Below are positions 26,304 to 35,094 of a DNA stretch of 64,000 nucleotides, one piece after another. Source of the DNA: Hymenobacter nivis (GTDB lineage: Bacteria; Bacteroidota; Bacteroidia; Cytophagales; Hymenobacteraceae); assembly GCF_006439025.1 (NCBI RefSeq), contig NZ_RCYZ01000002.1, positions 248,753 to 312,752 on the forward strand. The letters run 5' to 3'. Made by a program: the position numbers and the translations under genes. How positions within the stretch are numbered: the first letter of the stretch is position 1; the number at the start of each line of letters is the position of its first letter. The notes under the pieces were generated by a model, which was not told where the DNA came from, did no database searches, and worked only from the letters and a program-made list of their open reading frames with translations.

Positions 26304-26885
26304 CTAGTGGGCGGCCAGGTAGGCCAGCAGCGCCGCCACGGCCCGGGCGCGGTGGCTGATCTGGTTTTTCTCGGCCCCGCTCATTTCGGCAAACGTGCGG
26401 CCGTCGCCCTCGGTGGGCACAAACACGGGGTCGTAGCCAAAGCCGCCCGCGCCGCTGGGGGCCCCAGCAATGCGCCCCGCCACGGCCCCGGCAAAGGTGC
26501 GCGTGCTGCCGTCGGCCTGAGCCAGCGCCACCACCGTGCGGAACTGCGCCGTGCGGTCGGCGGCGCTGGCCAGCTCACGCAGCAGCTTGGCCACGTTGTC
26601 GGTGGCCGCGCGCTGGGGCCCTGCGTAGCGGGCCGAGTACACGCCCGGGGCCCCGTCCAGGGCCGTCACTTCCAGCCCGGTATCGTCGGCGAAGCAGGCC
26701 ACGCCGTAGTGCTGGCGCACGTAGTCGGCCTTCTGGCGGGCGTTGCCGTTGAGGGTGTCCTGGGTTTCGGGCAGCTCCTCGTGGCAGCCGATGTCGGCCA
26801 GGCTCAGCAGCTCGAAGCCGGGCGGCAGCAGGGGCCGGATTTCGTCGAGCTTGTGGGCATTATTGGAAGCGAAGCAGAGGCGCAT
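26304..26885 (-). CDS. rdgB: XTP/dITP diphosphatase (RdgB/HAM1 family)
   Basis: 193 residues from the ATG at 26885. It begins RLCFASNNAHKLDEI, the substrate-binding (T/S)xNxxK motif. LPETQDTLNGNARQKADYV, CFADDTGLEVTALDGAPGVYSARYAG, GGFGYDPVFVPTEGDGRTFAEM and ISHRARAV follow, all family hallmarks. It hydrolyses non-canonical purine triphosphates (XTP, ITP, dITP) to the monophosphates, keeping them out of DNA and RNA. It lies 61 nt downstream of the small FN3-like gene and 70 nt upstream of udk. Confidence 0.95.
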   Translation of the reverse strand: MRLCFASNNAHKLDEIRPLLPPGFELLSLADIGCHEELPETQDTLNGNARQKADYVRQHYGVACFADDTGLEVTALDGAPGVYSARYAGPQRAATDNVAKLLRELASAADRTAQFRTVVALAQADGSTRTFAGAVAGRIAGAPSGAGGFGYDPVFVPTEGDGRTFAEMSGAEKNQISHRARAVAALLAYLAAH

Positions 26886-26946
26886 GGGCAAGCAAATGAG
26901 CGGCGGTGGGCCCGCAAAGGTCGGGCACGCGCCCGCAACGCCGCGC

Positions 26947-27378
26947 CTATTGCCGGAAGGTTTGCTTGATGACCTGCCAGGAGCGCGCCAGGGCCCCGGG
27001 CGCTGCGGCCGCGAAAGCCGCCGTGGGGCCCCCCGCGGCGCTGCCGGGCCGGCGCGTAACGAGGCGGTAGGTGAGGGGCTCGCCACCGGCCAAGTGCGTG
27101 GCGCCCGCGTCGAGGCAGCGGTAGTGGCGGTGGCCGGCCGCCGGCCGCCGGGCCACCAGCTCGAAGCGCGGGTGGGCGGTGGTGTGGCGGTACAGGTCGT
27201 AGCCGTTCACGCCCGTTTCGTCGGCCACCGACCAGTCCAGGCGCACGTCGGGCCCGGTACGGGTGGCGGTGAGGCGCGTGGGCAGCAGCCAGGCCGCGGC
27301 CACCGCCGGCAGGGTCCCCAGCAGAATTAGGCCCGCCAAGCGGACTGGAACCGACGAAAAAAGAGAGGGTTGCCTCAT
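26947..27378 (-). CDS. Secreted fibronectin-type-III-like protein
   Basis: 143 residues. An N-terminal signal or anchor (about 10-30, VRLAGLILLGTLPAVAAAWL) precedes one immunoglobulin-like domain. The pattern VRLDWSVADETGVNGYDLYRHTTAHPRFELVARR then TYRLVTRRPG is typical of an FN3 fold with the conserved Trp and Tyr. The C-terminal tail is Ala-rich and basic. The partner is unknown. Directly upstream of rdgB on the same strand. Confidence 0.6.
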   Translation of the reverse strand: MRQPSLFSSVPVRLAGLILLGTLPAVAAAWLLPTRLTATRTGPDVRLDWSVADETGVNGYDLYRHTTAHPRFELVARRPAAGHRHYRCLDAGATHLAGGEPLTYRLVTRRPGSAAGGPTAAFAAAAPGALARSWQVIKQTFRQ

Positions 27379-27524
27379 GCAAACGGGCTTTGATGAGCGA
27401 AAGGACTGCCGCGCTTATCCAATGAATTACTTCAAAAGTACAGTATTGCGGCTGTTGGTAAGAGCACGCCGGAGCCCAAAGCGTTGCACTGGCGGCCGTT
27501 ATCCGAAAAAAAAGCGGGCTGGCG

Positions 27525-27555
27525 TTGGCTAAGTCGGCACAAAGCCGTACTTTTG
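27525..27555 (+). promoter_or_regulatory. Complete Bacteroidota promoter for L31
   Basis: A TTG (-33) at 27525-27527 and TACTTTTG (-7) at 27548-27555 are separated by 20 nt, the arrangement used by the Bacteroidota primary sigma factor. Leader of about 50 nt before the ATG at 27608. Confidence 0.75.
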
Positions 27556-27607
27556 CAATCCCTTCCGCAAAATCGGCCGGGTTCACCCGGTCAAACCGGC
27601 TTCCTAC

Positions 27608-27877
27608 ATGAAAAAAGAGACGCATCCCGAGTACCAGGAAGTTGTGTTCCAGGACACTTCTTCGGATTTCAAGTTCATCACCCGCTCCACGATGAAGCCG
27701 ACCGAAACCATTACGATGGAAGACGGCAAAACGTATCCGGTGGTGAAAATCGAAGTAAGCAGCGCTTCGCACCCCTTCTACACCGGTAAGAACATGTTCA
27801 TCGATACGGCCGGCCGCGTGGAGAAATTCCGCAGCCGCTACGCCAAGAAAGAGCAGAGCAGCGCCAACAAAGAATAG
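27608..27877 (+). CDS. rpmE2: 50S ribosomal protein L31, type B
   Basis: 89 residues. [29 protein letters not shown] is the type-B L31 N-terminus. It lacks the CxxC zinc ligands of type [28 protein letters not shown] is the conserved C-terminal half. It sits at the subunit bridge of the ribosome. Own promoter and terminator. In this phylum the zinc-free form is the usual housekeeping L31. Confidence 0.96.
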   Translation: MKKETHPEYQEVVFQDTSSDFKFITRSTMKPTETITMEDGKTYPVVKIEVSSASHPFYTGKNMFIDTAGRVEKFRSRYAKKEQSSANKE

Positions 27878-27922
27878 CTTCCTCTTCAGCTGTTAGCCCT
27901 TAGCTGCCAGCTGTTAGCTTTT

Positions 27923-27962
27923 AAAAACTCCTTTCGGGCCCCCCGGGAGGAGTTTTTTTTTG
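27923..27962 (+). terminator. Terminator of L31
   Basis: AAAAACTCCT pairs with AGGAGTTTTT around a GC-rich centre (CGGGCCCCCCGGG), followed by a run of T. Confidence 0.88.
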
Positions 27963-28065
27963 GCCCCGGCCCAGTTGTGTTGCCGTAAATTCGCCCCGCT
28001 ATACAATTTACCCCGCTATACAAAAAGCTGGTAGCAACTAGCTATTGGCTAATAACTTAGAAAAA

Positions 28066-29277
28066 ATGCACGTTCTATTATTCGACGACCCGGCTATCCG
28101 GCCGCACCTGCTGCCCTTCACCTTCACGCGGCCGGTGGCGGCGCTGCGCTGCGGCATCCTCACGCTGGCCGAAAAGTGGCAGCACCGCCTGGGGGCCCCG
28201 GCGGTGGGCTACCTCACCCAGCCGTACTTGCAGGCCAAGTTCCCGGCCGGCGACGTGCAGGGCCCCGCGCTGGTCATCAACGGAGCCGTGTGCCCCGACG
28301 ATCTGCTCGTCAAGCAGGTGCAGGCCCTGCGCCCCGGCCAAGCCCTGTATTGCGACGAGGTGCTGGTGGCCGCCCACCTGGCCGACGCCACCCTGGTGGC
28401 CGAGCTGGTGCAGGACGGCCTGCCCGACGCCCGCCAGGTGGCCGAGCCCGTGACGGTTATTTCGCGGCCCTGGCACCTGTTTTTGCGCAACGGCACCGAG
28501 ATCCGGCGCGACTATGCGCTGCTCACCCACGGCCGCACCTCGCAGCCCGTCGGCGACGTGCACACCATCGTGTACGCCCCCGAAAACATCTTTATCGAGG
28601 AGGGCGTGACGATTCGCGCCGCCATCCTCAACGCCGAAAACGGCCCGATTTACCTGGGCAAAAACTCGCAGGTGCACGAGGGCGCCATCCTCAAGGGGCC
28701 CCTGGCGCTGGGCGAAGAGTCGCACATCAACGCCGGGGCCAAAATGCGCGGCGACAACACCGTGGGGCCCTACTGCAAGGTGGGCGGCGAGGTAGCCAAC
28801 AGCATCATTATGGGCTACAGCAACAAGGGCCATGAGGGTTACTTGGGCAACTCCGTTATCGGCCAGTGGTGCAACTTGGGGGCCGATACCAACACCAGCA
28901 ACCTCAAGAACAACTACGCCCCGGTGAAGGTGTGGAGCCACGCCGCCCACCGCTTCGTGAACACCGGCCAAACCTTCTGCGGCCTGATGATGGGCGACCA
29001 CAGCAAGTGCGGCATCAACACCATGTTCAACACCGGCACGGTGGTGGGCGTGGGGGCCAATATTTTCGGAGCCGGTTTCCCGCGGCAGTTCATTCCCAGC
29101 TTCAGCTGGGGCGGCCCGTCGGGCTTCGAAACTTTCCGCCTGCCCAAAGTAGCCGAGGTAGCCGAGCGCGTGATGGGCCGCCGCCACCTGCCCTACGACG
29201 CGGTAGAACAGGGGATTATGGAAGTAGTATTCAAGGCCACGGCCGAGGATAGGGTATGGGAAAAGGCAAAGGAGTAG
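28066..29277 (+). CDS. GlmU-like putative sugar nucleotidyltransferase
   Basis: 403 residues from the ATG at 28066 (MHVLLFDDPAIRPHLLPFTFTRPVAALRCG). The N-terminal part is a reduced nucleotidyltransferase-like domain with the RPVAALRCGI block. The C-terminal half is a left-handed beta-helix: VYAPENIFIEEGVTIRAAILNAENGPIYLGKNSQVHEGAILKGPLALGEESHI, GEVANSIIMGYSNKGHEGYLG. Bacteroidota annotate this as a putative sugar nucleotidyl transferase of the GlmU family, commonly near the rpmE gene as here. It could make a nucleotide-activated or acetylated amino sugar; the substrate is not known. Confidence 0.88.
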   Translation: MHVLLFDDPAIRPHLLPFTFTRPVAALRCGILTLAEKWQHRLGAPAVGYLTQPYLQAKFPAGDVQGPALVINGAVCPDDLLVKQVQALRPGQALYCDEVLVAAHLADATLVAELVQDGLPDARQVAEPVTVISRPWHLFLRNGTEIRRDYALLTHGRTSQPVGDVHTIVYAPENIFIEEGVTIRAAILNAENGPIYLGKNSQVHEGAILKGPLALGEESHINAGAKMRGDNTVGPYCKVGGEVANSIIMGYSNKGHEGYLGNSVIGQWCNLGADTNTSNLKNNYAPVKVWSHAAHRFVNTGQTFCGLMMGDHSKCGINTMFNTGTVVGVGANIFGAGFPRQFIPSFSWGGPSGFETFRLPKVAEVAERVMGRRHLPYDAVEQGIMEVVFKATAEDRVWEKAKE

Positions 29278-29320
29278 GCGCCGAACCTTAACTTGCTTGG
29301 AGAACTTTAAGCCGTTGCCG

Positions 29321-29590
29321 ATGAATCCTGCGAAACCCAAATCAGATGCGCTGGCTTACCTGCTCGGCGGAGTTGGCGTGCTCGCCATACCCACTGTACC
29401 GCTTTTAGCCATTGGGATGAAAGAAATCCAGCCAGTGGGAAAGCTGATAATTGCTTTTTACTGGCTACTCGGCGGATTAGCGCTGTGGTGGGCCCGTTCG
29501 CCGTTTTGTAAGTATTGGCGAGCGTTTGGCAGCGGTAATAGTAATCGTGGTGGGATGGTATATGCTGTTGGGCCTGCTCAACGCGGTTAA
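29321..29590 (+). CDS. Small membrane protein, probably frameshifted
   Basis: The open frame from ATG 29321 (an upstream TTG at 29297 is possible) encodes two hydrophobic helices, AYLLGGVGVLAIPTVPLLAIG and LIIAFYWLLGGLALWW. It then degrades into a polar tail ending at 29590. In the next frame the DNA from about 29492 to the TAG at 29613-29615 reads RRFVSIGERLAAVIVIVVGWYMLLGLLNAV, a third transmembrane helix. A single-base shift near 29490 (GGTGGGCCC) would restore a three-helix protein ending 2 nt before holB. It may be a sequencing error or a real lesion. Family unknown. Confidence 0.55.
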   Translation: MNPAKPKSDALAYLLGGVGVLAIPTVPLLAIGMKEIQPVGKLIIAFYWLLGGLALWWARSPFCKYWRAFGSGNSNRGGMVYAVGPAQRG

Positions 29591-29617
29591 TATGATGTAT
29601 TTCAGCTCCTTTTAGAT

Positions 29618-30757
29618 TTGCTCTTTACCGACATACCCAACCAGCTCGCCGTGAAGCAGTTGCTGCGCCAATCGGTGCGGCGGGAGCACGTGGCGCACGC
29701 GCAGCTGTTTCGCAGCAGCGAGGGCGGCGCCGGGCTGGCTCTGGCCTTGGCCTACGCCCAATACCTGAACTGCGAGGAGCGGGGCCCCGACGCCGACGAC
29801 AGCTGCGGCCACTGCCCGGCCTGCACCAAAATTGCCAAGCTGGTGCACCCCGACCTCAACTTCATCGTGCCCGTGACCACCACCAAGGCCGTGCCGAAGG
29901 ATGCGCTGAGCAGCAAGTTCATGGCCGATTGGCGCAGCTTCGTGCTCGACAACCCCTACCAGGGCTTCAACGACTGGATGCAGCACATCGGGGCCGAAAA
30001 CAAGCAGGGCAGCATCTCGAAAGAGGAAGCCGGCCAGCTGCTGAAATTGGTGAGCCTCAAAGCGTTCGAAGCGCGTTTCAAGATCGTCATCCTCTGGCTG
30101 CCCGAGTTGATGCACCCCGCCACAGCCAACGCCGTGCTGAAACTGCTGGAGGAGCCACCGCCCGCCACCGTGTTCCTGCTCGTGAGCCACGCGCCCGAGC
30201 GGCTGCTGCCCACCATCCTCAGCCGGGTGCAGCCGGTGGCCGTGCGCCCCTTCGCCGAGGCCGACATCACCGATTACCTGCACGCGCACTACCACGTGCC
30301 CGAGGCCAAGGCCCGCCAGGTGGCGCAGCTGGCCGAGGGCAGCCTGGGGGCCGCCATCGCCTCGAAGGATCAGAGTGCGGACCACGACTACTTCGCGTTT
30401 TTCCGCGACTGGATGCGCCTGTGCTTCAACTACAACACCAAGGGCGCGGAGATTTTGAAGCAGAGCGAGGCGTTCCAGAAGCAGGGCCGCGAAAACCAGA
30501 AGGAGCTGCTGGCCTACGCCTTGGTGCTTGTGCGCAAAGTGCTGCTCTTCGGCATCGACCCGCGCCTGATGCCCCACCTGCCGGCTGAGGAACAACAGTT
30601 TGTGGCCAGTTTCGCCAAATTTGTGACCCCGCGCAACGCCGACGCGTTAACCAAGGAGCTGACCGACGCCCACTACCACATTGAGCGTAACGCCAATCCG
30701 CGCATGGTGTTCGTGGACAGCTCGTTGCGTCTCGGCGGCCAGCTCCGTGCGGCTTAG
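29618..30757 (+). CDS. holB: DNA polymerase III, delta' subunit (clamp loader)
   Basis: 379 residues from a TTG start. LFTDIPNQLAVKQLLRQSVRREHVAHAQLFRSSEGGAGLALALAYAQYLNCEERG and the zinc-module DSCGHCPACTKI match the clamp-loader family. Next come VSLKAFEARFKIVILWLPELMHPATANAVLKLLEEPPPATVFLLVSHAPERLLPTILSR (sensor/SRC region with R). As in true delta' subunits the P-loop is degenerate (SEGGAGL instead of GxxGxGKS). It opens the sliding clamp as part of the gamma complex. Likely cotranscribed with hemC. The stop TAG joins GGGCCCC. Confidence 0.92.
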   Translation: MLFTDIPNQLAVKQLLRQSVRREHVAHAQLFRSSEGGAGLALALAYAQYLNCEERGPDADDSCGHCPACTKIAKLVHPDLNFIVPVTTTKAVPKDALSSKFMADWRSFVLDNPYQGFNDWMQHIGAENKQGSISKEEAGQLLKLVSLKAFEARFKIVILWLPELMHPATANAVLKLLEEPPPATVFLLVSHAPERLLPTILSRVQPVAVRPFAEADITDYLHAHYHVPEAKARQVAQLAEGSLGAAIASKDQSADHDYFAFFRDWMRLCFNYNTKGAEILKQSEAFQKQGRENQKELLAYALVLVRKVLLFGIDPRLMPHLPAEEQQFVASFAKFVTPRNADALTKELTDAHYHIERNANPRMVFVDSSLRLGGQLRAA

Positions 30758-30827
30758 GGCCCCCAGCCCTGTGCCATTTAGGGCCCCCGCGGTGTTGACT
30801 GCTCACTGTTAATTGTTAACTGACCAA

Positions 30828-31757
30828 ATGAACCCTATCCGCCTCGCCACCCGCAGCAGCCGCCTGGCCCTTTGGCAGGCCGAGCGAGTGGCCTACTTGC
30901 TCAGCCAGGCCGGCCTGCCGTCCGAAATTGTGCCCATGACCACCATCGGCGACCAAGTGCTGGACCGCTCGCTGGCCAAAATCGGGGCCAAGGGCGTCTT
31001 CACCGAAGAGCTGGAAGAAAGCCTGCGCCGCGGCGAAACCCACCTGGCCGTGCACTCGGCTAAGGACGTGCAAAGCAGCATCCCCGACGACCTGGAACTG
31101 CTGGCATTTCTGGAGCGCGAAAAGGTTAACGACGTGGTGCTGAGCTTTAACGAGCATTTGTCGCTCGACCAGCCGGGCATTGTGCTGGGCACCAGCAGCA
31201 CCCGCCGCAAGGCCCAGCTGCGCCGCTTCTACCCCGGGGCCACCACGGCCGAGGCCCGCGGCAACCTCCAAACCCGCCTGCGCAAGCTGGAGGAAGGCCA
31301 GTACGACGGCCTGGTGCTGGCCTACGCTGGCGTGCACCGCATGGGTTACGAGCACTTGGTGCGCCACACGCTGCCCGAAACCCGGTTTGTGCCCGCCACC
31401 GGCCAAGGCAGCATCGCCGTGGAGTGCGCCCGGGGCCTGAACGCGGACCTGAAAATCCAAATTCAGGCCGCCCTCGACCACCCCGCCACCCACGCCTGCC
31501 TGCGGGCCGAGCGCGCCTTTTTGCAGACAATGGAGGGCGGGTGCAGCATTCCGTCGTTTGCGCTGGCCACGCTCGACGCCGTGGGGGCCCTGCACTTGCA
31601 CGCGGGCATCATCAGCCTGAGCGGCGAGGAATACGTGGAGGATACGCAAACCGCCCCCGCCGCCGATGCCCACCGCCTGGGTACATCCGTGGCCGATGCG
31701 GTGCTGGGCCGCGGTGGCCGCGAAATCCTGGCCAGTATCCGCGAGCACCGCGGCTAG
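30828..31757 (+). CDS. hemC: Hydroxymethylbilane synthase
   Basis: 309 residues from the ATG at 30828. IRLATRSSRLALWQAE, SLAKIGAKGVFTEELEESL, HLAVHSAKDVQS and TSSTRRKAQLRRFYPGATTAEARGNLQTRLRKL are all conserved. The dipyrromethane cofactor cysteine lies in EGGCSIP (about residue 237). The enzyme polymerises four porphobilinogens into hydroxymethylbilane in haem synthesis. It is placed between holB and the cyclophilin gene on the same strand. The stop TAG joins GGGCCCC. Confidence 0.97.
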   Translation: MNPIRLATRSSRLALWQAERVAYLLSQAGLPSEIVPMTTIGDQVLDRSLAKIGAKGVFTEELEESLRRGETHLAVHSAKDVQSSIPDDLELLAFLEREKVNDVVLSFNEHLSLDQPGIVLGTSSTRRKAQLRRFYPGATTAEARGNLQTRLRKLEEGQYDGLVLAYAGVHRMGYEHLVRHTLPETRFVPATGQGSIAVECARGLNADLKIQIQAALDHPATHACLRAERAFLQTMEGGCSIPSFALATLDAVGALHLHAGIISLSGEEYVEDTQTAPAADAHRLGTSVADAVLGRGGREILASIREHRG

Positions 31758-31815
31758 GGCCCCGGGCGCCTGGTTTTGCGGGCAGCGCGGCGTTGAATAG
31801 CTAATTAACTGCTTT

Positions 31816-32466
31816 ATGACTTTCTCCTTTTCTCAAGCCGGGCGGTGGCTGGTGGCGCTGCTGCTGCTGGCCCCGGCCGCGCAAGCCGCCGCGCCGTTGG
31901 CCAAGGGCCCCCGCAAGGGCGGCAAAGACGATGTGGTGACCATCACCACGCCTGAGGGTACCATCCGGCTGCTGCTGTTCCAGGACACGCCGCTGCACCG
32001 GGCCAATTTCCTGCAAAAGGCCCGCAAAGGCTTCTACAACGGCACCACGTTTCACCGCGTCATCGACGGCTTCATGATCCAAGGCGGCGACGCCAACTCG
32101 AAGGACGCCGACCCCGCCAACGACGGCCAGGGCCGCCCCGGCGACCCCACCGTGCCCGCCGAGCTAGGCCCCGGCCACCCGCACGTGTACGGGGCCCTGG
32201 CCGCCGCCCGCACGGGTGGCCCGGCCGGCACGCCCAGCAGCAGCTCGCAGTTTTACTTGGTTGAAAACCATGCCGGTACGCCCCGCCTCGACGGCCAGTA
32301 CACGGTGTTTGGCCAGGTCATTCAGGGCCTCGACGTGGTGGATAAAATTGCCAAAGTGCCCAAGGATAACCGCGACCGGCCCCTCACCAGCGTGCCCATG
32401 ACGATGAAAGTGGAGCACCTGCGGAAGAAGAAAATCACCAAGCTCTACGGCTACCAATACCTCTAA
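31816..32466 (+). CDS. Cyclophilin-type peptidyl-prolyl isomerase, secreted
   Basis: 216 residues. Signal peptide about 1-25. The cyclophilin core has VTITTPEGTIRLLLFQDTPLHRANFLQKARKGFYNGTTFHRVIDGFMIQGGDANSKD (catalytic Arg in FHRV and Gln in MIQGGD). SSSSQFYLVENHAGTPRLDGQYTVFGQVIQGLDVVDKIAKV is the C-terminal block. It speeds proline cis-trans isomerisation in the periplasm. The C-terminal KKKITKLYGYQYL is a family extension seen in Bacteroidota. Confidence 0.95.
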   Translation: MTFSFSQAGRWLVALLLLAPAAQAAAPLAKGPRKGGKDDVVTITTPEGTIRLLLFQDTPLHRANFLQKARKGFYNGTTFHRVIDGFMIQGGDANSKDADPANDGQGRPGDPTVPAELGPGHPHVYGALAAARTGGPAGTPSSSSQFYLVENHAGTPRLDGQYTVFGQVIQGLDVVDKIAKVPKDNRDRPLTSVPMTMKVEHLRKKKITKLYGYQYL

Positions 32467-32529
32467 AGGGGCTAAAAGCCATTCGCGGTGGGGCAAAACA
32501 AGGGCGCTTTACGGCTGATTGAGAAAACA

Positions 32530-33426
32530 ATGAAAATTCTGATAACTGGAGCCAACGGCCTGCTGGGTCAAAAGCTGGTGGCGCGGCTGCACGCAGAGCC
32601 GGGCGTGGCACTGGTGACCACCGGCCGGGGCCCCAACCGCCTGGCCGAGTGGTACCCCGGCGTGCCCTTCGTGGCCCTAGACGTGACCGATGCCGCGCAA
32701 GTGCAGCGCGTGCTGGCCCAGGAGCAACCCACCCACGTCATCCACACCGCGGCCATGACCAACGTGGACGAGTGCGAGCTGAACCAGGAAGCTTGCTGGC
32801 AGCAAAACGTGGCGGCCACAACGCACCTGGCCGCCGCCTGCGCCGCCCAGGGCAGCCACCTCACCCACCTTAGCACCGATTTTATTTTTGACGGCAGCGC
32901 GGGGCCCCTGGCCGAAGACGCCGTACCCGCACCCATTAGCCACTACGGTGCCAGCAAGCTGGCCGCCGAACAAGCAGTGCAGGGCACGGCGGGCCTGCGC
33001 TGGGCCATTGCCCGCACCGTGCTCGTGTACGGGGTGCTGCGCGGCGGCGGCCGCACCAACATCGTGCTGTGGGTGCGCGACTCGCTGCGCGCCGGCAAGG
33101 CCATTAAGGTGGTAGACGACCAGTGGCGCACGCCCACGCTGGCCGAAGACCTGGCCGAAGGCTGCTGGCTGCTGGCCCGGCACAGCGCAGCCGGCATCTA
33201 CAACATCTGCGGCGACGAGCTGCTGACGCCCTACGCCATGGCGCTGCGCGTAGCCGATTACTTCGGCCTCGATGCCAGCCTGATCGAGCGGGTCGATGCC
33301 AGTACGTTTTCGCAGCCGGCGCGGCGGCCGGCCCGCACCGGCCTGCTCATCGGCAAGGCGCAGCGCGAACTGGGCTACCGCCCGCGCCCTTTTGAGGCGG
33401 GCATTGCGCTGGTGGCGGCCCAATAG
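32530..33426 (+). CDS. RmlD-like dTDP-4-dehydrorhamnose reductase / SDR
   Basis: 298 residues from the ATG at 32530. It begins MKILITGANGLLGQKLV (Rossmann GxxGxxG). VIHTAAMTNVDECELNQEACWQQN, STDFIFDGSAGPLAE and ISHYGASKLAAEQAV include the catalytic Ser/Thr-Tyr-x3-Lys (YGASK). RTVLVYG and DQWRTPTLAEDLAEGCW are RmlD-like. It reduces a nucleotide-linked 4-keto sugar using NAD(P)H. No rmlA, rmlB or rmlC is adjacent, so the exact substrate is uncertain. The stop TAG is followed by GGGCCCC. Confidence 0.88.
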   Translation: MKILITGANGLLGQKLVARLHAEPGVALVTTGRGPNRLAEWYPGVPFVALDVTDAAQVQRVLAQEQPTHVIHTAAMTNVDECELNQEACWQQNVAATTHLAAACAAQGSHLTHLSTDFIFDGSAGPLAEDAVPAPISHYGASKLAAEQAVQGTAGLRWAIARTVLVYGVLRGGGRTNIVLWVRDSLRAGKAIKVVDDQWRTPTLAEDLAEGCWLLARHSAAGIYNICGDELLTPYAMALRVADYFGLDASLIERVDASTFSQPARRPARTGLLIGKAQRELGYRPRPFEAGIALVAAQ

Positions 33427-33454
33427 GGCCCCCGGCGGGGTTGCCCACTACGCC

Positions 33455-33486
33455 AAACGGCCCGCCCGGTAAGGGGCGGGCCGTTT
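33455..33486. terminator. Terminator between the RmlD-like gene and a small minus-strand gene
   Basis: A perfect 13-bp AAACGGCCCGCCC/GGGCGGGCCGTTT stem with a 6-nt loop. A and T runs suit both directions. Confidence 0.85.
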
Positions 33487-33562
33487 GCGTGGCATAATTG
33501 GGATCAGAAAATAATAGTAGGTAATGGCAAGTAAGGGGCAGGGCCCCGGCGTAGGCGGGGGC

Positions 33563-33805
33563 CTACCAGTTGCTGCGGCTGCCCACGCTGGCCGCTACGT
33601 CGGGGTTGCCCAGCACCAGCAGGTCGCCGATGAGGATGGCTTTGGAGTCGCGCAAGGCCGCTTCGCCGATGGCGCGCGGGATGAGGTGGCCGTCGGGGGT
33701 CAAAAAATCGGGGGCCGGCGCAGCGGCGCGGCGGGTGGTCGAGTAGGGCCGCACCCAAGGCGTGGGTGGCGGCGTGGGCTGGTAAAGATCAAAAATAGAC
33801 GCCAT
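33563..33805 (-). CDS. Small protein of unknown function
   Basis: 80 residues from the ATG at 33805; a 101-residue version from 33868 is possible. The N-terminal half is Pro-rich (PTPPPTPWVRPYSTTRRAAAPAPDFLTPDG). The second half reads IPRAIGEAALRDSKAILIGDLLVLGNPDVAASVGSRSNW. No signal or transmembrane helix. Its AT-rich upstream region carries two copies of TTGTGACATT, which is also found upstream of the repeat-peptide gene. Family unknown. Confidence 0.5.
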   Translation of the reverse strand: MASIFDLYQPTPPPTPWVRPYSTTRRAAAPAPDFLTPDGHLIPRAIGEAALRDSKAILIGDLLVLGNPDVAASVGSRSNW

Positions 33806-34116
33806 GGTAATAGTCGGACACATCAGCAGAGACACGTAGGAGAATGGATATTCGCTAAGAGTATACAATATTACCCGCCCTGCTTGCCTCCGCCCTAAGA
33901 CACTTCGCGGGTATTTGTGACATTACCCCTTGCAAAAATCGCTGTAAAAAAAACTGAAAATACTGAAATAAAAAATGGGTTGAAAATGCATAATGCGCCC
34001 CAATATTCAATCAATACGCAATGAATAGCGGTAAAATACCCTTTTAGTACCAGCCCCATAAGCTCATCGTTTGCAAAAAAGCGTGCAATTGTGACATTGG
34101 TAAAAGATGGCGGGCC
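33806..34116. other. AT-rich intergenic region with two TTGTGACATT copies
   Basis: 311 bp, markedly more AT-rich than the flanking genes. Copies of TTGTGACATT lie at 33915-33924 and 34089-34098. No gene seen. Confidence 0.6.
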
Positions 34117-35094
34117 TCATTTATGTGCGGATGCGGGTCGGCTGAGTGCCTGAAGGGCCAGCATGGTGAGTAGCAAGAGCCCACCCGGGCCGGCCACCAG
34201 CCACCAGGCCGTGGGCTCGAGGCGGGCGGTGTTGAGCAGCCGGCCCCAGCTGGGTACTTCGGGCGGTAGGCCCATGCCCAGAAACGAGAGTGTGCTTTCC
34301 AGTCCCAGCAAGCCCGCCAAGCCGAGCGGGAAGGCCGTGCGCAGCGGCGCGCACGCCGCCGGCAGGGCGTGCCGCCACCACACGCGCCCCGGCGGCAGCC
34401 CCAGGGCCCGGGCGGCGGCCACAAACGGCTGGACGCCAACGCGCAGCATTTCAGCCCGCACCAGCCGCGCCGGCCCAGCCCACGACGTGAGCACCAACAC
34501 TCCCAGCAAGCCCGCCGGGCCCAGGGCCACGCTGCCGGCCAGCACTACCACGAGCACTAGCCGCGGCACGGCCCCCAGTAGCGCCGTGGCCCCCAACACT
34601 ACCGCATCGAGCGGCACCGGTAGCCGGGGGGGGCGGCGGGCCGGGGCCCACCCGCTGCCGGCCAGCCCCGCCACTGCCACCACCAGCCCAGCCCCGGCCC
34701 CGGGCAGCGCCAGGGCCCACCACAGCCCCCCCAGCAAGCCCACGCCGCTTACCAGGGGTAGGCGCAGGCGGTTGCGCCAGAAGCCGGCCGCCCCGCCCAA
34801 CAGGGCCCCCGCGGCGCTGGCCAGCACGGCCGCTGCCACGCTCAGACCCAGCGCCGTGCGGGTGCCAAAGACCAGCTCGGCCAGTACATCGCGGCCCTGA
34901 GGGTCAGTGCCCAGCCAGTGGGTGCTGCCCGCGGCAAATGGCGGCAGGCTGATGTGGGCCAGGTCGGGCTGGGCGGGCGGGTAAGGCAGTGGCAGCACCG
35001 GGGCCAGCAAGGCCAGGGCCCCCAGCAGCGCCAGCCAGCCGAGCGCCACTGTACGCGCCCCCGGCACCAAAGTCACCCAAGGAGCGGCCCTCAT
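34117..35094 (-). CDS. Oligopeptide-type ABC transporter permease (DppC/OppC-like)
   Basis: 325 residues. Segments 15-37 and 75-98, and several later ones, are hydrophobic. HWLGTDPQGRDVLAELVFGTRTALGLSVAAAVLASAAGALLGG is the DppC N-terminal signature. The EAA loop (AAARALGLPPGRVWWRHALPAAC) contacts the ATPase. GLLGLESTLSFLGMGLPPEVPSWGRLL is the conserved C-terminal block. It forms half the import channel. The start codon overlaps the upstream permease stop by 4 nt (ATGA), so translation is coupled. Confidence 0.93.
   Translation of the reverse strand: MRAAPWVTLVPGARTVALGWLALLGALALLAPVLPLPYPPAQPDLAHISLPPFAAGSTHWLGTDPQGRDVLAELVFGTRTALGLSVAAAVLASAAGALLGGAAGFWRNRLRLPLVSGVGLLGGLWWALALPGAGAGLVVAVAGLAGSGWAPARRPPRLPVPLDAVVLGATALLGAVPRLVLVVVLAGSVALGPAGLLGVLVLTSWAGPARLVRAEMLRVGVQPFVAAARALGLPPGRVWWRHALPAACAPLRTAFPLGLAGLLGLESTLSFLGMGLPPEVPSWGRLLNTARLEPTAWWLVAGPGGLLLLTMLALQALSRPASAHK

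Noticed and set aside
33455..33486. Attachment site or IS end
   Set aside because: The inverted repeat has the A/T-flanked form and position of a terminator, and no transposase or integrase is near.
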